Of a DNA stretch of 64,000 nucleotides, positions 1 through 8,999 are shown in pieces. The position numbers and the translations under genes are program-made. Every line of letters starts with the position of its first letter. Position 1 is the stretch's first letter. This DNA is from CAYZGU01 sp964478165 (GTDB lineage Bacteria > Poribacteria > WGA-4E > JAJDTR01): assembly GCA_964478165.1 (NCBI GenBank), contig CAYZGU010000007.1, positions 1-64,000 on the forward strand, read 5' to 3'. The notes beneath the pieces are model-generated. The model saw only the letters and a program-made list of their open reading frames with translations. It did not search any database and was not told the DNA's origin.

Positions 1-399
1 TATTTTAAATTCCCTCACTATTGAGCCTCTCTGGGTTTCCGAACTCAGAGAGGTTATCATATCTCACCACATATTCTCAAATCTCATCATGTCTAAATTA
101 TCTGTTACCTGTCGTCACGACAAACTGGAAATAAGTCAGATTTACAGTGCAACTAGGAGCATTCGAAAATTCTGTTGAATCAGGGCTAAGATTGTGATAT
201 ACTGCTACACGGGCTCGTGTTGGATGTGCGATTTGCGAGCATTTAGCGGACCTGATGTTATTGGTCGAGCGAGAACGCTTCACGATTTCTGGACAGGAAT
301 TGGCAAACTCTCTGATTCTACCGGAATCTTTCCATCTTAACAATCTAACGGCGTTTTCACAACTGGGTGTGGGGCTTTGAGGAGGTAATGACAAAAGGT
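1..399. other. Gene-free leader at the window edge
   Basis: No convincing reading frame is seen on either strand. The stretch holds one strong stem-loop near its start, annotated separately, and then ordinary AT-rich sequence up to the ribosome binding site of the BMC shell gene. The long minus-strand frame across 98-484 overlaps the shell gene, is rich in Leu/Pro/Gln/Ser, and looks like a shadow. Other BMC genes may lie beyond the left edge. Confidence 0.6.
26..53. terminator. 12-bp stem-loop, possible terminator
   Basis: CCTCTCTGGGTT at 26-37 pairs with AACTCAGAGAGG at 42-53, with one G-U wobble, around a TCCG tetraloop. The downstream side is TTATCAT rather than a run of U, so this is either a weak intrinsic terminator for a gene beyond the left edge or an mRNA-stabilising hairpin. 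Confidence 0.45.
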
Positions 400-729
400 A
401 TGGCTGGAGATGCTTTGGGCTTAGTTGAAACGAGAGGCTTAGTTGGTAGTGTTGAAGCTGCGGATGCCATGGTAAAAGCCGCAAATGTGGAACTCGTAGG
501 TTACGAACAAATCGGGGGTGGGTACGTAACAGTTATGGTGCGCGGTGATGTCGGTGCAGTTAAAGCAGCCACTGATGTTGGGGCAGAGGCTGCTGCACGT
601 GTTGGAGAAGTCGTATCTGTGCATGTAATTCCAAGGCCTCATGCAGATGTTGAAGCGATTCTGCCTGTGAATGCACACACCGGTCCCGCGTTGACTATTG
701 ATTTGGATGACACCAATTCATCGAATTGA
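400..729 (+). CDS. BMC-H microcompartment shell protein (PduA/CcmK-like)
   Basis: A single-domain BMC protein of 109 residues that would assemble as hexamers tiling the facets of a proteinaceous microcompartment. The start MAGDALGLVETRG matches the family opening, the pore-lining loop reads IGGG at residues 38-41, and the block from VTVMVRGDVGAVKAATD to VHVIPRPHADVE is a textbook BMC fold. The start at ATG 400 has GGAGG 14 nt upstream. ATG 388 is also in frame but sits almost on top of that Shine-Dalgarno sequence. The gene is followed 19 nt later by pduL, which supports one operon for a metabolosome. The cargo cannot be told from one shell protein. Confidence 0.95.
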   Translation: MAGDALGLVETRGLVGSVEAADAMVKAANVELVGYEQIGGGYVTVMVRGDVGAVKAATDVGAEAAARVGEVVSVHVIPRPHADVEAILPVNAHTGPALTIDLDDTNSSN

Positions 730-748
730 AGGTTAAGGTCACATACGC

Positions 749-1456
749 ATGGAAGATCGGGCGCTAATTCAGCTAATTACGCGCAGGATAGTGGAACGCA
801 TTGAAGACGAACCACCCTGCAGTGGTTGCGCGTTACGAAGTTGCCGGGCAGATTTGCGTGCCTGTGATGCAGCTATTCGTCAAGAGAAAATTCCGATTGG
901 TGTTTCAGCCAGGCATGTACATGTTACCCAGAAAGATCTCGAAGCCCTTTACGGTCAAGGTTACGAATTAAGCATTCACGCGCCTCTGTACCAGCCTGAT
1001 GCATTTGCGGCGAAAGAAACCTTAACAGTTGTTGGGCGACGTATGCGATCCATTGAGGGCGTTCGAATCCTTGGTCCGGTGAGAGAGTATTCACAGGTGG
1101 AACTTTCACAGACCGACGCGATTCGCTTAGGGTTGCATCCACCTATTCGGGATTCTGGCGATCTCGAAGATTCTGAACCAATTAGTCTGATTGGGCCCGC
1201 GGGTTCTGTTTTTTTGAAGGAGGGGGCAATCTGCGCGACGCGCCATATTCATATGAATCTGGAGACTGCTTCTTCTTTGTCTGTTCATTCGACTAGCCGT
1301 TTGAAGGTTCGAGTGCCGGGCGAACGAGCTTTGATTCTTGAGAACATTCGACCGAAGATTTCATCGTCCTATGTCCTTCAGATGCATCTTGATACTGACG
1401 ATTCAAATGCCGCAGGATTGCGTGGCGGTGAAGCCGTGGAATTGTTGCACGATTAG
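749..1456 (+). CDS. pduL: PduL-type phosphate acyltransferase of a BMC
   Basis: PduL interconverts acyl-CoA and acyl phosphate inside metabolosomes and recycles CoA. Two zinc-site motifs are visible, HVH at residues 56-58 and HIH at 166-168, and the C-terminal block around MHLDTDDSN supplies another expected His (213). At 235 residues it is about the usual length. The N-terminus carries an unusual Cys cluster (C24, C27, C32, C39) ahead of the catalytic domain; it may bind metal or act in encapsulation, which is inference. It lies between a BMC-H shell gene and a BMC-type flavoprotein, so a BMC role is firm. Whether the substrate is acetyl or propionyl cannot be told. Confidence 0.93.
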   Translation: MEDRALIQLITRRIVERIEDEPPCSGCALRSCRADLRACDAAIRQEKIPIGVSARHVHVTQKDLEALYGQGYELSIHAPLYQPDAFAAKETLTVVGRRMRSIEGVRILGPVREYSQVELSQTDAIRLGLHPPIRDSGDLEDSEPISLIGPAGSVFLKEGAICATRHIHMNLETASSLSVHSTSRLKVRVPGERALILENIRPKISSSYVLQMHLDTDDSNAAGLRGGEAVELLHD

Positions 1457-1473
1457 TATATTACTCAATAAGA

Positions 1474-2235
1474 ATGGGCCGTGAGATTATCCGACAGATT
1501 GAACGGGCTGTCGAAAAATCACGGCGACAACAATCGATGTCCTCCCAACTTGCAGCGTCCGATAAGCACGTACTGGCGATATTTGATGCAACACTGGCAA
1601 ACTTGGAACCTTCACTCCAACAGCTTGGTAGCTGTGTGCGGAATGGTTACTTGATTAAGGTAATTCTTTCGGACCTTGCCTACAAGCTTTTGGATGTCGA
1701 CCGCATTAAGGCTGTGTGTGGTGCTGCGAATGTACTGACAAGCAGTGAAATCAATAACTTGCGATTTTTCATAGATGGATTCCGTGTGCTTGTTATTCCT
1801 GTCCTGTCTGCTCCCCTTGCTTCAAAGCTCGTCTTGGGCATAACAGACACGGTTTGTCCATTCCTAATCCTCCAAGCAATTCTTCGGGGAGACACAGTCA
1901 TCGCTGTCTCGGATCTGGACCAGAAGAGTGCAGGAGTTGCAAGCGCTGCCTCACTCTTAGAACTTTCAGGGCGTTACATAAAAGAGCTATCAGATTTTGG
2001 GATTCAATTTGTAAGGACGGAAGACATATCCCAGGCTATTTGCGGCTATGAATCTCTGAGGATTCATAATGGTGATGCTGCCTGCGGTACAGAGGTAATC
2101 AGCGCATCGTTTATCGATGATCTAGCGCCGACGGTTCGGGAGCTTATACATGTAAATTCGGCTGTTATCACACCACTGGCTCGGGACTTGGCGCATCAGA
2201 GGGGGATTAAACTGGTTGCCAAAACTGAGTCGTAA
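1474..2235 (+). CDS. BMC-associated flavoprotein-like protein
   Basis: A 253-residue protein. Residues from about 32 to 165 resemble the flavoprotein (Dfp/UbiX-like) fold, with a Rossmann start LAIFDATLAN, a segment VLVIPVLSAPLASKLVLG and then LRGDTVIAVSDL. The C-terminal stretch ITPLARDLAHQRGIKLV resembles a tail shared by several BMC-locus proteins. Its place 18 nt after pduL fits the flavoproteins reported in some metabolosome loci. Cofactor and reaction are not known from the sequence. The start lacks a clear Shine-Dalgarno sequence, so translation may be coupled to pduL. Confidence 0.65.
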   Translation: MGREIIRQIERAVEKSRRQQSMSSQLAASDKHVLAIFDATLANLEPSLQQLGSCVRNGYLIKVILSDLAYKLLDVDRIKAVCGAANVLTSSEINNLRFFIDGFRVLVIPVLSAPLASKLVLGITDTVCPFLILQAILRGDTVIAVSDLDQKSAGVASAASLLELSGRYIKELSDFGIQFVRTEDISQAICGYESLRIHNGDAACGTEVISASFIDDLAPTVRELIHVNSAVITPLARDLAHQRGIKLVAKTES

Positions 2236-2461
2236 GATTGACGTGATTGCCAACGATGAGGAGCTTTCCGGTTCTGGTGGGATTTGTGGTCTTTGCGACA
2301 GCTAGTGGTTTTTTTCAATCGGACGTTTATCTGGAGTCGTGGCCCATGGATTTGTGTGAAATACTCTCGGTTTCTAGAATTCGGATTTGCCCAAATCGGT
2401 TATGGTATCTAAATCGCTCTCGCCTGGAGCTATATCGCGCTTTTGCCAAGGAGAGATCTTT

Positions 2462-4033
2462 ATGAAAGACCGAAATGCTATTTTGGTATCATTGACAGTG
2501 TTTAGTTTTTGCCTTCTCCATGTTTTCGTAATGCTTGCCCAAGCTGATTGGGAGTATAGTCATTTTGTCGATCGGCTAACTCGGGAACACCGCGCAGGAA
2601 ACGATGTGGATGAGTGGGTTGAACGAGGCAGTGCGACCGTAAACGCCAGTCCTCATTTTGAGCAAGGAGCCCGATTAACTGCTTGGGCAGGAGAGTATGT
2701 TAAAGAAGACGATTATGAGTTCGCGATAGCAAGCGCGGTTTACTTGTTCGAGATTCCAGCAGAAGCCCAATATATTGAGATCTTGGTGCGCTATCGTGGC
2801 GAACCTCATGAGTCGTATATTGAAGATTATGAATCAGTAGCAGGCCGGGTTTGGATTCGTAACACCCGACGTGACAGGGCACGTCGAGGCTATGATGATA
2901 AACATGCCGATGAAACCCGTTATGGTGATACTTTTGCTTTGCGGTCAAAGCGACGTTCGGAGACAATCAAGATTGCTGCTGCAGGACATGTTGACGATGG
3001 ATTTCTGGAAATGCACGTTGTTGCCCAGGATGGTGAACAGATTGACATAGAATACGTTGATATCTCTGTTTACCGTAAGCTACGTCATATTGACAAACAC
3101 CATCGTTATGCCCGAAGCTTTCACTGGGCCCCGTGGCATCGCTATACGTACCTATATTTTTACGATGGTCCATGTTACTACCCTACGAATCAGAGCTACT
3201 ATATCCGATGGAGTTATCCGATATACGACCATCACTACTCCGCTATTCGCTATTCCTATGGTAATTATTTGTCTCGCTACTACACGCACTATCCACACTA
3301 CTATCGGAGGACATATTCAAATTATCGAGATGGTTTCTCGGATTCCAAACCCTTGGCAAAAAAACGAAGAAGGCTCCATCGATGGAGTCAAGAACATGAA
3401 ACGGTGCGCCGTCAATATGCCAGAAGTCGATTCGCTGCACAAGACAAAGAAAAAAAACAAACAGGTATTCAAACCAAAGTCCGATCTGTTATTGAAAAAC
3501 ACCGTGCTGAGCAGCCGATTGTGGCTAGTCAAATCGAGCATGGCGGAACGGTTGCTTCTGAACGTGAACCGACCGGCAACCGAACGCGTTCAAATTTCTT
3601 GACAAACGGACGAGAACGTACCTTCCGATCCCGGAGTGCACCGGGGAAACCTGATTCTACGAGTAAGTCGAATAGACAAGCTTATTCTTCTGATTCACGG
3701 CTTGGAGAGCGCTCCCAGAGGGGTCAGGTGCGCTCGAATTCTGAAAGCCGTAGTCAGCTCCATAATCGCTCTCAAACTTATCTGCGGCGATCTGATGCGG
3801 CATCCTCGCAGGCTCATAGTCGTCGTTCAGCCGCAAGGAGAGAAGGGTCTGATTTGCCAAGTGCCTCACGGTCCGAAGCTGTTAAACCGAATTCATCTTC
3901 ACAGCCTCAGGCCTCGGGCGGTAAGGGCGCTCGCTCAACAAAGACGAAATCCAGTGATGATGACGATCAGCGAGAGGGGCGGAGTAGCGGACGGGCGAAC
4001 AACTCAGAGCGTATAAAACGTCGAAGAAAATAG
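2462..4033 (+). CDS. Secreted protein: N-terminal domain, Tyr/His-rich segment, basic Arg/Ser tail
   Basis: Not recognised as a known family. The start at ATG 2462 has AAGGAGAG six nucleotides upstream. The 523-residue product opens with a signal peptide (residues 1-27, hydrophobic core ending MLAQA). Residues 30-205 look like a folded beta-rich domain. Residues 211-290 contain 22 tyrosines and many histidines (for example YYTHYPHYY). From about 295 to the end the chain is low-complexity, rich in Arg, Ser, Lys and Gln, with a short acidic SSDDDDQ patch before RIKRRRK. An extracellular, possibly cross-linked or polyanion-binding matrix protein is an inference. Confidence 0.8.
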   Translation: MKDRNAILVSLTVFSFCLLHVFVMLAQADWEYSHFVDRLTREHRAGNDVDEWVERGSATVNASPHFEQGARLTAWAGEYVKEDDYEFAIASAVYLFEIPAEAQYIEILVRYRGEPHESYIEDYESVAGRVWIRNTRRDRARRGYDDKHADETRYGDTFALRSKRRSETIKIAAAGHVDDGFLEMHVVAQDGEQIDIEYVDISVYRKLRHIDKHHRYARSFHWAPWHRYTYLYFYDGPCYYPTNQSYYIRWSYPIYDHHYSAIRYSYGNYLSRYYTHYPHYYRRTYSNYRDGFSDSKPLAKKRRRLHRWSQEHETVRRQYARSRFAAQDKEKKQTGIQTKVRSVIEKHRAEQPIVASQIEHGGTVASEREPTGNRTRSNFLTNGRERTFRSRSAPGKPDSTSKSNRQAYSSDSRLGERSQRGQVRSNSESRSQLHNRSQTYLRRSDAASSQAHSRRSAARREGSDLPSASRSEAVKPNSSSQPQASGGKGARSTKTKSSDDDDQREGRSSGRANNSERIKRRRK

Positions 4034-4108
4034 CCGTAGTGCAAATCAAAGGTCGGTTAGATATGCTCCTTTTACTCGGTTGTGTGCCTAAAAGTGTTGA
4101 TTTTTAGG

Positions 4109-4137
4109 TTGACAAGGCCCTCGAATGTTGCTAACAT
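4109..4137 (+). promoter_or_regulatory. Sigma70-like promoter for the 4197 gene
   Basis: TTGACA at 4109-4114 and TAACAT at 4132-4137 are separated by exactly 17 nt, with a TGC extended -10 element. The expected transcript start is near 4144, giving a leader of about 50 nt before the next gene. Confidence 0.6.
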
Positions 4138-4196
4138 GCGAACCGTGTGTTTCGTCGCTAGAGTGTCATTAGCGTTAGGAGCTAGACTGATTCCCG

Positions 4197-4724
4197 TTGA
4201 AGATTCTAACTGGTATAATACCTTTATTAATTTTAGCTCGGATTGGATTTGCACAACAAGAAGAAGTTGTGTTTATTTCTCCGATTGGTTCTGTTACTCG
4301 TTCTGCAATTGTCCCAGGTTGGGGGCAGTTCTACGCACACAGTCCAATTCGCGGTGTGCTATCGTTAGTCGGAGTAAGCGTATCGCTTGGTGGGGCGTTA
4401 GCCGCACACCAAGCATTTCAAGACACTTACGAGAATGATTATCTGAAACCGATTGAAGATAAGCTCATACATCCGAAATCCGAGGAAGCAGCCGCAAACT
4501 ATCGTCGAGCAAACGAACGGTTTAAACTGAGGCAATTTTTCTTGTACACCGCCATTGGCGTGTGGGTATATAGCGTCATTGATTCTTATGTTGGTGCAAG
4601 CTTTTATAATGCAACGATGAAAGCCGCTTCTCTTAGTGACGAAGCTGAGCAAATGGAGAAATTGGGCGTGAGCGTGGGACTGGCCCCTACGCAACTCGAT
4701 TTGAGCATTAGTAAATCATTCTGA
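4197..4724 (+). CDS. DUF5683-like exported or membrane protein
   Basis: A 175-residue protein with an N-terminal hydrophobic signal segment (about residues 3-19, ending GFAQQ), then SAIVPGWGQFYAHSPIRGVL, the P-G-W-G-Q-x-Y motif characteristic of DUF5683-type small membrane proteins. Two further hydrophobic stretches follow (about 53-70 and 118-138), separated by a charged region. The start is TTG 4197, about 15 nt after AGGAG, so it is uncertain. A sigma70-like promoter lies just upstream. Function is unknown; the family is envelope-associated. Confidence 0.7.
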   Translation: MKILTGIIPLLILARIGFAQQEEVVFISPIGSVTRSAIVPGWGQFYAHSPIRGVLSLVGVSVSLGGALAAHQAFQDTYENDYLKPIEDKLIHPKSEEAAANYRRANERFKLRQFFLYTAIGVWVYSVIDSYVGASFYNATMKAASLSDEAEQMEKLGVSVGLAPTQLDLSISKSF

Positions 4725-5102
4725 TGAGAGATTGGTTTCCCCGCTAATCGCTTCAAATGAGGTTGATTCTGTTTCAGCAATTCGGAATCTGAATTAGCTA
4801 TATTTCTCTTGGTTTGGAAAGACAAGTTTTTGGTATTACCAATAATTGTGGTTAAGGCTTGTTGTCCCGTCCTCAAGTACTACCAGTGCAGCCCTCACCA
4901 GTGTTCTCTCGGGCGCGCCGTCCTGCACTAGACTTTCGTTGTGTCCCGGCAGGGAGTTCGGACGGTAGTGTGAAAAACATCTTCGGATGAGAAGCGGGTG
5001 TCTAAAGCATTCACGTCGAAGTCTGATGGGCTAACATCTCCCTGTGCTTTTTGGTATTCTCAATTTCCTTAAGAATCAGAGCTTTATGGAGGAATCTTAA
5101 TT
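4725..5102. other. Gene-free spacer with partial inverted repeat
   Basis: No protein frame is supported. CCGTCC near 4918 can pair with GGACGG near 4958, enclosing about 36 nt, so a structured leader is possible, but no riboswitch or small-RNA class is recognised. The 3' end supplies GGAGGA at 5088-5093 for the downstream lipoprotein gene. Confidence 0.5.
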
Positions 5103-5666
5103 ATGTTTAAGTCTTTCGCCAAAAAGGGTAATCTACTGCTTGTGAGTTTCGCAATTGCAACTTTTCTCAGTTGCGGAGACGTTGATAAGATTGGTAATCC
5201 TCAACCCCGAGAACTTAGTTCGATTATCGCAGTTCTGAAAGAGTGGCGTACGGGGTATGAAAATGAAGATGTCGATGCATATATTAGTGCCTTTTGGGAG
5301 GAAGGATTCCGTTATATCTCAGACATGGGAACACCTGATGACAAAACCGATGATGTCGAGTTTGATGACATTCGTGATGAAAGGGATTCGGCAATTCGAG
5401 TTTTCTCCCGGTTTCAGGACATCGAGATTGAGCTCTCGGATCCTCCCGAAGTGACGTTGAATACCGAACGTGATAGAGCTGAGGTCCGAAACCATTATAG
5501 GATTCAGGGGTTTGTTGCTGATGGTGAGTCTCTGGAAGGCGGATTCACAGGATGGTTTGCCGAAGGTGACAACGTGTTCATATTTGAGTCCAGAGATGGT
5601 GAGTGGCGTATTACGGAATGGATTGATGAAGCATTTAGCGAAGAGAAGATTCAGTTGTCTCTATAA
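5103..5666 (+). CDS. Lipoprotein with SnoaL/NTF2-like domain
   Basis: The start ATG 5103 has GGAGGA nine nucleotides upstream. The product (187 residues) has a lipoprotein signal with lipobox FLSC (C24), so it is probably anchored in a membrane facing the periplasm. Residues 40-180 follow an NTF2/SnoaL-like pattern: a helix with LKEWRTGYENEDVDAYISAFWEEGFRYIS, then alternating strands ending in FESRDGEWRITEWID. The domain often binds small ligands or is a non-catalytic scaffold; no catalytic residues can be assigned. It is very acidic. The next gene starts 175 nt later. Confidence 0.75.
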   Translation: MFKSFAKKGNLLLVSFAIATFLSCGDVDKIGNPQPRELSSIIAVLKEWRTGYENEDVDAYISAFWEEGFRYISDMGTPDDKTDDVEFDDIRDERDSAIRVFSRFQDIEIELSDPPEVTLNTERDRAEVRNHYRIQGFVADGESLEGGFTGWFAEGDNVFIFESRDGEWRITEWIDEAFSEEKIQLSL

Positions 5667-5841
5667 GCAATTCTCCAACACATTTCTGAATCGGTCTATC
5701 AAGTATTCGTGATTTCTTGTGGATGCTGCTGTTCCGGCCGCTACGCACGGTGTTTTCGGCCAGTGATTTGGTTCCTAATAAATAATACGAAAGGAGCAAC
5801 AATTCTCAGCTCACTAAATTGAGCGGGAAGAAAAACTCTCA

Positions 5842-7920
5842 ATGTCTGAAAGGGAGGTTCACTTACGCGACTATCTTGCTGTCTTGCAAAAGTATGATTT
5901 TGTTATCTGCCTGAGTGTTTTGCTGCTTTTGGGGAGTGCTCTTGTCGTTAGTGTTCGACTGCCTAAAATTTATCAGGCCTCTACCCTCCTCTTATTCGAC
6001 CAACCCGCGTCCAACCCGCCTGTATCGTCTGCCAACGTGTTTCAGAATGTCCTATCGGGTGGCGTTGACCGTAGCGAGATGGAAACAATCGGTCAACGGT
6101 TCCTCTCAGAGTCCATACTAATTTCAGCTATCGAGAGACTAGAGGATGCGCAAATTGATGGTGTCCACTATCTTCCGTCAACTGGGAAATTGCGGCGAAA
6201 TCTGAATGCAAGGAGCCGTCCAGATTCTCAGTATATCGAACTATCACTGCAGCTCTCCGAAGCAGAGGGTGGTGAGCGAAATGCCGCACTCTTGACAAAT
6301 CAATTGGTTTCAGAGATGCAAACTTTACGCAGTCAGAAAGAAGCCGATACTGTAGCACATCGGCTGGAGTTGTTGAATGAAAAATGGGAGGAATTGCTTG
6401 AAAACGTGCGGTTCAATGAGGGACAAGCACGGAAATTCGTTCGCGAAAAGGGTGGTCCCGGTACATGGCAGCAAGAACTTACCCATGCGTTTACGCGACG
6501 CGCAGCGTTACGTGGACAGCGTGAAGGAATAGAAATGGCGATTGAGTCATCTAGCTTGGAACTGAAGCATCTCCGTTCAGAAATAGGAAACCTGCAGCAG
6601 TATATAAAGCAGACGGAGACGGTAGGACATGATCCTATATGGTTGTCGCAGATGGAAACGCTTATTGGTCTTGAGGGTGAGAAAGCTGGACTCATTGCCC
6701 AAGGGATGGCGGAGAAGGCCCCCATGGTCCAGTCACTTGATGCGCAGATAGAAAAACTTCAAGAGAGGTTGTCGAATCTTGGAGTGGATACATCCGTGAC
6801 CTCGGTTGCCCAAGGCGTAAATCCACTTTATAGCGTTATAGAGGAACGGTTGATGAACTTAAAGACTGGCAATCTTCGAGGAAAACATAGTCTCCTGCAA
6901 ATCGAGCCAAAGCTTGAAAAAGTAGAGAGACAGCTAGGCCGATTGCTTAAAGATATCCCTGAAGATCAGTTGGAGCTTGACAGATTAAAAAGAGAAATTG
7001 GTTTCCTGCATGAGCTAACCAAAGAGACATATACGCGTATTTTGCAAACGGAAATGCTCCTCGCCGAATCCAATCGCTGGAATACAAAATCAACTAATGG
7101 GCATACCATCGGAGGAATTGAGGTTGTTGATATCGCTGTGCCGCGGAAGATTCCCACTAGCCCGCGAATCAAATTCATTGTCGCTATCGGCGGAATCGTT
7201 GGTCTAGCGGTTGGAATTTCTATCGCCCTTTTTATGACGTACTTTAGCAATGTCTACTCTTCGGCGGAAGAGGTAGGGTTTGATCTGCATTCCTTTTCCT
7301 TGGGACATGCGTCAAATCTGGGCAGAGTTGGTCCATTGGTTTCGGGATTGGAAGACTACCAGGCAATTGCGGCAAACATCAATCTTTCAAATTCCGAGCA
7401 AAATAGACAGGTCTTGATGCTAACTGGATGTAATCGGAATGAAGCAATTTCTGTTGTTACAGCGAACTTAGGCGCTACGCTGGCATCGGTAAGCGAGAAT
7501 GTCTTGATTCTTGACTGTAATTTGAGGTTGCCAAACCAGCATGAAATCTTTGGAATTGCCCAGCGAGCTCACGAGGAAGTGGAAGTGACAGATGTGCAGA
7601 ACTGGCAACAGGTGATTCAAAAGACCCATATTGCGAATCTCGATCTCCTAAGCATTAACGCATTTGCGTCCACACCGATCGAGATTCTGCACTCATCGCG
7701 TCTCGAATCGCTTTTTGAGAAGCTCCGTGGACATTATGAGCTTATACTGCTTGATTCTGCACCTATCCTCGGTGCTCCAGATGGTCTTGCTCTGGGGGTT
7801 CACGCTGATGCCGTGGCTTTGGTGATTAACCTGGTAACGACCACACGGCAGTCTTTACGTTCAACGCGAGATCGAATTGCTCATGCTGGAGTTCCGCTGA
7901 TAGGGTTCATAGATGTTTGA
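5842..7920 (+). CDS. Wzz/BY-kinase-like polysaccharide co-polymerase with degenerate kinase domain
   Basis: A 692-residue inner-membrane protein. The N-terminal Wzz domain has TM1 at about 20-38, a long periplasmic coiled-coil stretch (about 180-420), the Pro-rich PRKIPTSPR motif and TM2 (about 452-472). The cytoplasmic C-terminus resembles a bacterial tyrosine kinase, but the P-loop reads TGCNRNEAISVV at 528-539, with Ile in place of the Walker A Lys. The A' motif is LILDCN with Asn for the second Asp, and the Walker B-like motif is LILLDSAP (634-641). No C-terminal Tyr cluster is seen. It probably controls polysaccharide chain length or export without kinase activity. No polysaccharide genes flank it here. 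Confidence 0.82.
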   Translation: MSEREVHLRDYLAVLQKYDFVICLSVLLLLGSALVVSVRLPKIYQASTLLLFDQPASNPPVSSANVFQNVLSGGVDRSEMETIGQRFLSESILISAIERLEDAQIDGVHYLPSTGKLRRNLNARSRPDSQYIELSLQLSEAEGGERNAALLTNQLVSEMQTLRSQKEADTVAHRLELLNEKWEELLENVRFNEGQARKFVREKGGPGTWQQELTHAFTRRAALRGQREGIEMAIESSSLELKHLRSEIGNLQQYIKQTETVGHDPIWLSQMETLIGLEGEKAGLIAQGMAEKAPMVQSLDAQIEKLQERLSNLGVDTSVTSVAQGVNPLYSVIEERLMNLKTGNLRGKHSLLQIEPKLEKVERQLGRLLKDIPEDQLELDRLKREIGFLHELTKETYTRILQTEMLLAESNRWNTKSTNGHTIGGIEVVDIAVPRKIPTSPRIKFIVAIGGIVGLAVGISIALFMTYFSNVYSSAEEVGFDLHSFSLGHASNLGRVGPLVSGLEDYQAIAANINLSNSEQNRQVLMLTGCNRNEAISVVTANLGATLASVSENVLILDCNLRLPNQHEIFGIAQRAHEEVEVTDVQNWQQVIQKTHIANLDLLSINAFASTPIEILHSSRLESLFEKLRGHYELILLDSAPILGAPDGLALGVHADAVALVINLVTTTRQSLRSTRDRIAHAGVPLIGFIDV

Positions 7921-7994
7921 TTGTTAGTTGAAGGACTATGTCGTTCCAAGTCTCGCCTTAGTTGGTTCCCACACGTAATCGACTCTACAATGTG

Positions 7995-8047
7995 CTAAAA
8001 AAAGAAGATCTACTTAGATGGAAGAACGCGTTTCCGCCTTCTTTTAG
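7995..8047. terminator. Branched inverted repeat after the Wzz-like gene
   Basis: CTAAAA...GAAG at 7995-8007 pairs with CTTCTTTTAG at 8038-8047. Two smaller hairpins lie inside: ATCTA with TAGAT, and GGAA with TTCC. The fold is a three-way junction 75 nt after a stop codon. The closing strand carries CTTTT, so termination of the upstream gene is plausible. Confidence 0.35.
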
Positions 8048-8936
8048 TGTTGTTAGCAAGAAATCCTAGTCTGCTGGCGGGCATTCCTTCTCGGCTGACA
8101 GGCATTGAACTCAGTTTCTAGAATGGCGAAACGTGGGGTTCCATTAGAGATTTTTCATGGATTCAACATCGGCAGTTCGATTGAGCCTATCTTAACCACG
8201 AGCTGTGCTTCGGTGTGAAGCAAAAAGAAGATACTCCTGCCTGAGTAGATTGAGAGAAGTTTTACTACGAGGTTCGTGTGTAACCCAAGCTTATCGATGC
8301 AGTTGTGATGTGCTCGAGATTCGATCCAAAGGCATTAAGCATGTTGCTAGAAGAGAGCAGGTGGTTTCTATTGCCAATAAGTTGCTCTTAGCCACTTCAT
8401 CATGCCAGCGCGTCATAAAAGATTATACACTGACTGGCATTGTTTCGTTATTTCATTAACGGAGTTTGTTGAATCTCCCTATTGTCGCTCTCGTTCTTTT
8501 TGTGACTCAGAATCATACAATGCATTTACCCTGGTTCCACCGACGACTAATCTCGGAATCGCGATCACAAGAACCATGCGTGTGAGTCGACAATCTACAA
8601 CAAGTGTTGAGTGCTGACGTTCTAATTACGCGCAGCGTATAGAATCGCGCACCTTTTTTGCTCACTGAGCTTCCAATGGAATTGGTTTTTTAATTGAATT
8701 GGAAATTCGTAGGTATTTGTGAAAAGATGACACTCTGTTTCTGTAGCTTCCCGGATTGTGGTGACAGTTTGTATGCACAGTTGTGCGCTCAATAATTGCC
8801 GCCTTGACCTTTGTTTTCCCGTGTTAATTTCTCCCGCAGATGAGGAAGCGAAACTCAGGCCTCCTGTAAAGTTCGCTACGGAATCATCAGTTGATTTTCA
8901 ATTACAGAATGCGCGCTAGCTTATCTTCGACGGTGC

Positions 8937-8984
8937 AGGTGAGACAGTGAGAAAGGGGCTGCAGCTCTCCTCCCTGTCTCACCT
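8937..8984 (-). terminator. 11-bp hairpin downstream of the minus-strand CpxP-like gene
   Basis: AGGTGAGACAG at 8937-8947 is perfectly complementary to CTGTCTCACCT at 8974-8984 with a 26-nt loop. It starts 16 nt beyond the stop codon of the minus-strand gene ending at 9000. No U-run follows, so it may stabilise the transcript end or act as a weak terminator. Confidence 0.45.
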
Positions 8985-8999
8985 GTCATCCCTACAGGC

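Larger units (their letters stand above)
7921..8999. other. 1.1-kb gene-free region
   Basis: No frame has both a credible start site and protein-like composition; the frames at 8205-8459 and 8402-8617 are Cys/Arg/Ser-rich and lack Shine-Dalgarno sequences. The region holds a branched inverted-repeat structure at 7995-8047 and a long-stem hairpin at 8937-8984, both annotated separately. Confidence 0.6.

Noticed and set aside
4878..5000. Possible structured RNA upstream of the lipoprotein gene
   Set aside because: Only a short CCGTCC/GGACGG pairing; no SRP, 6S, RNase P or riboswitch consensus could be matched.
8205..8617. Two overlapping short plus-strand frames
   Set aside because: Cys/Arg/Ser-rich, no ribosome binding site, no family resemblance.
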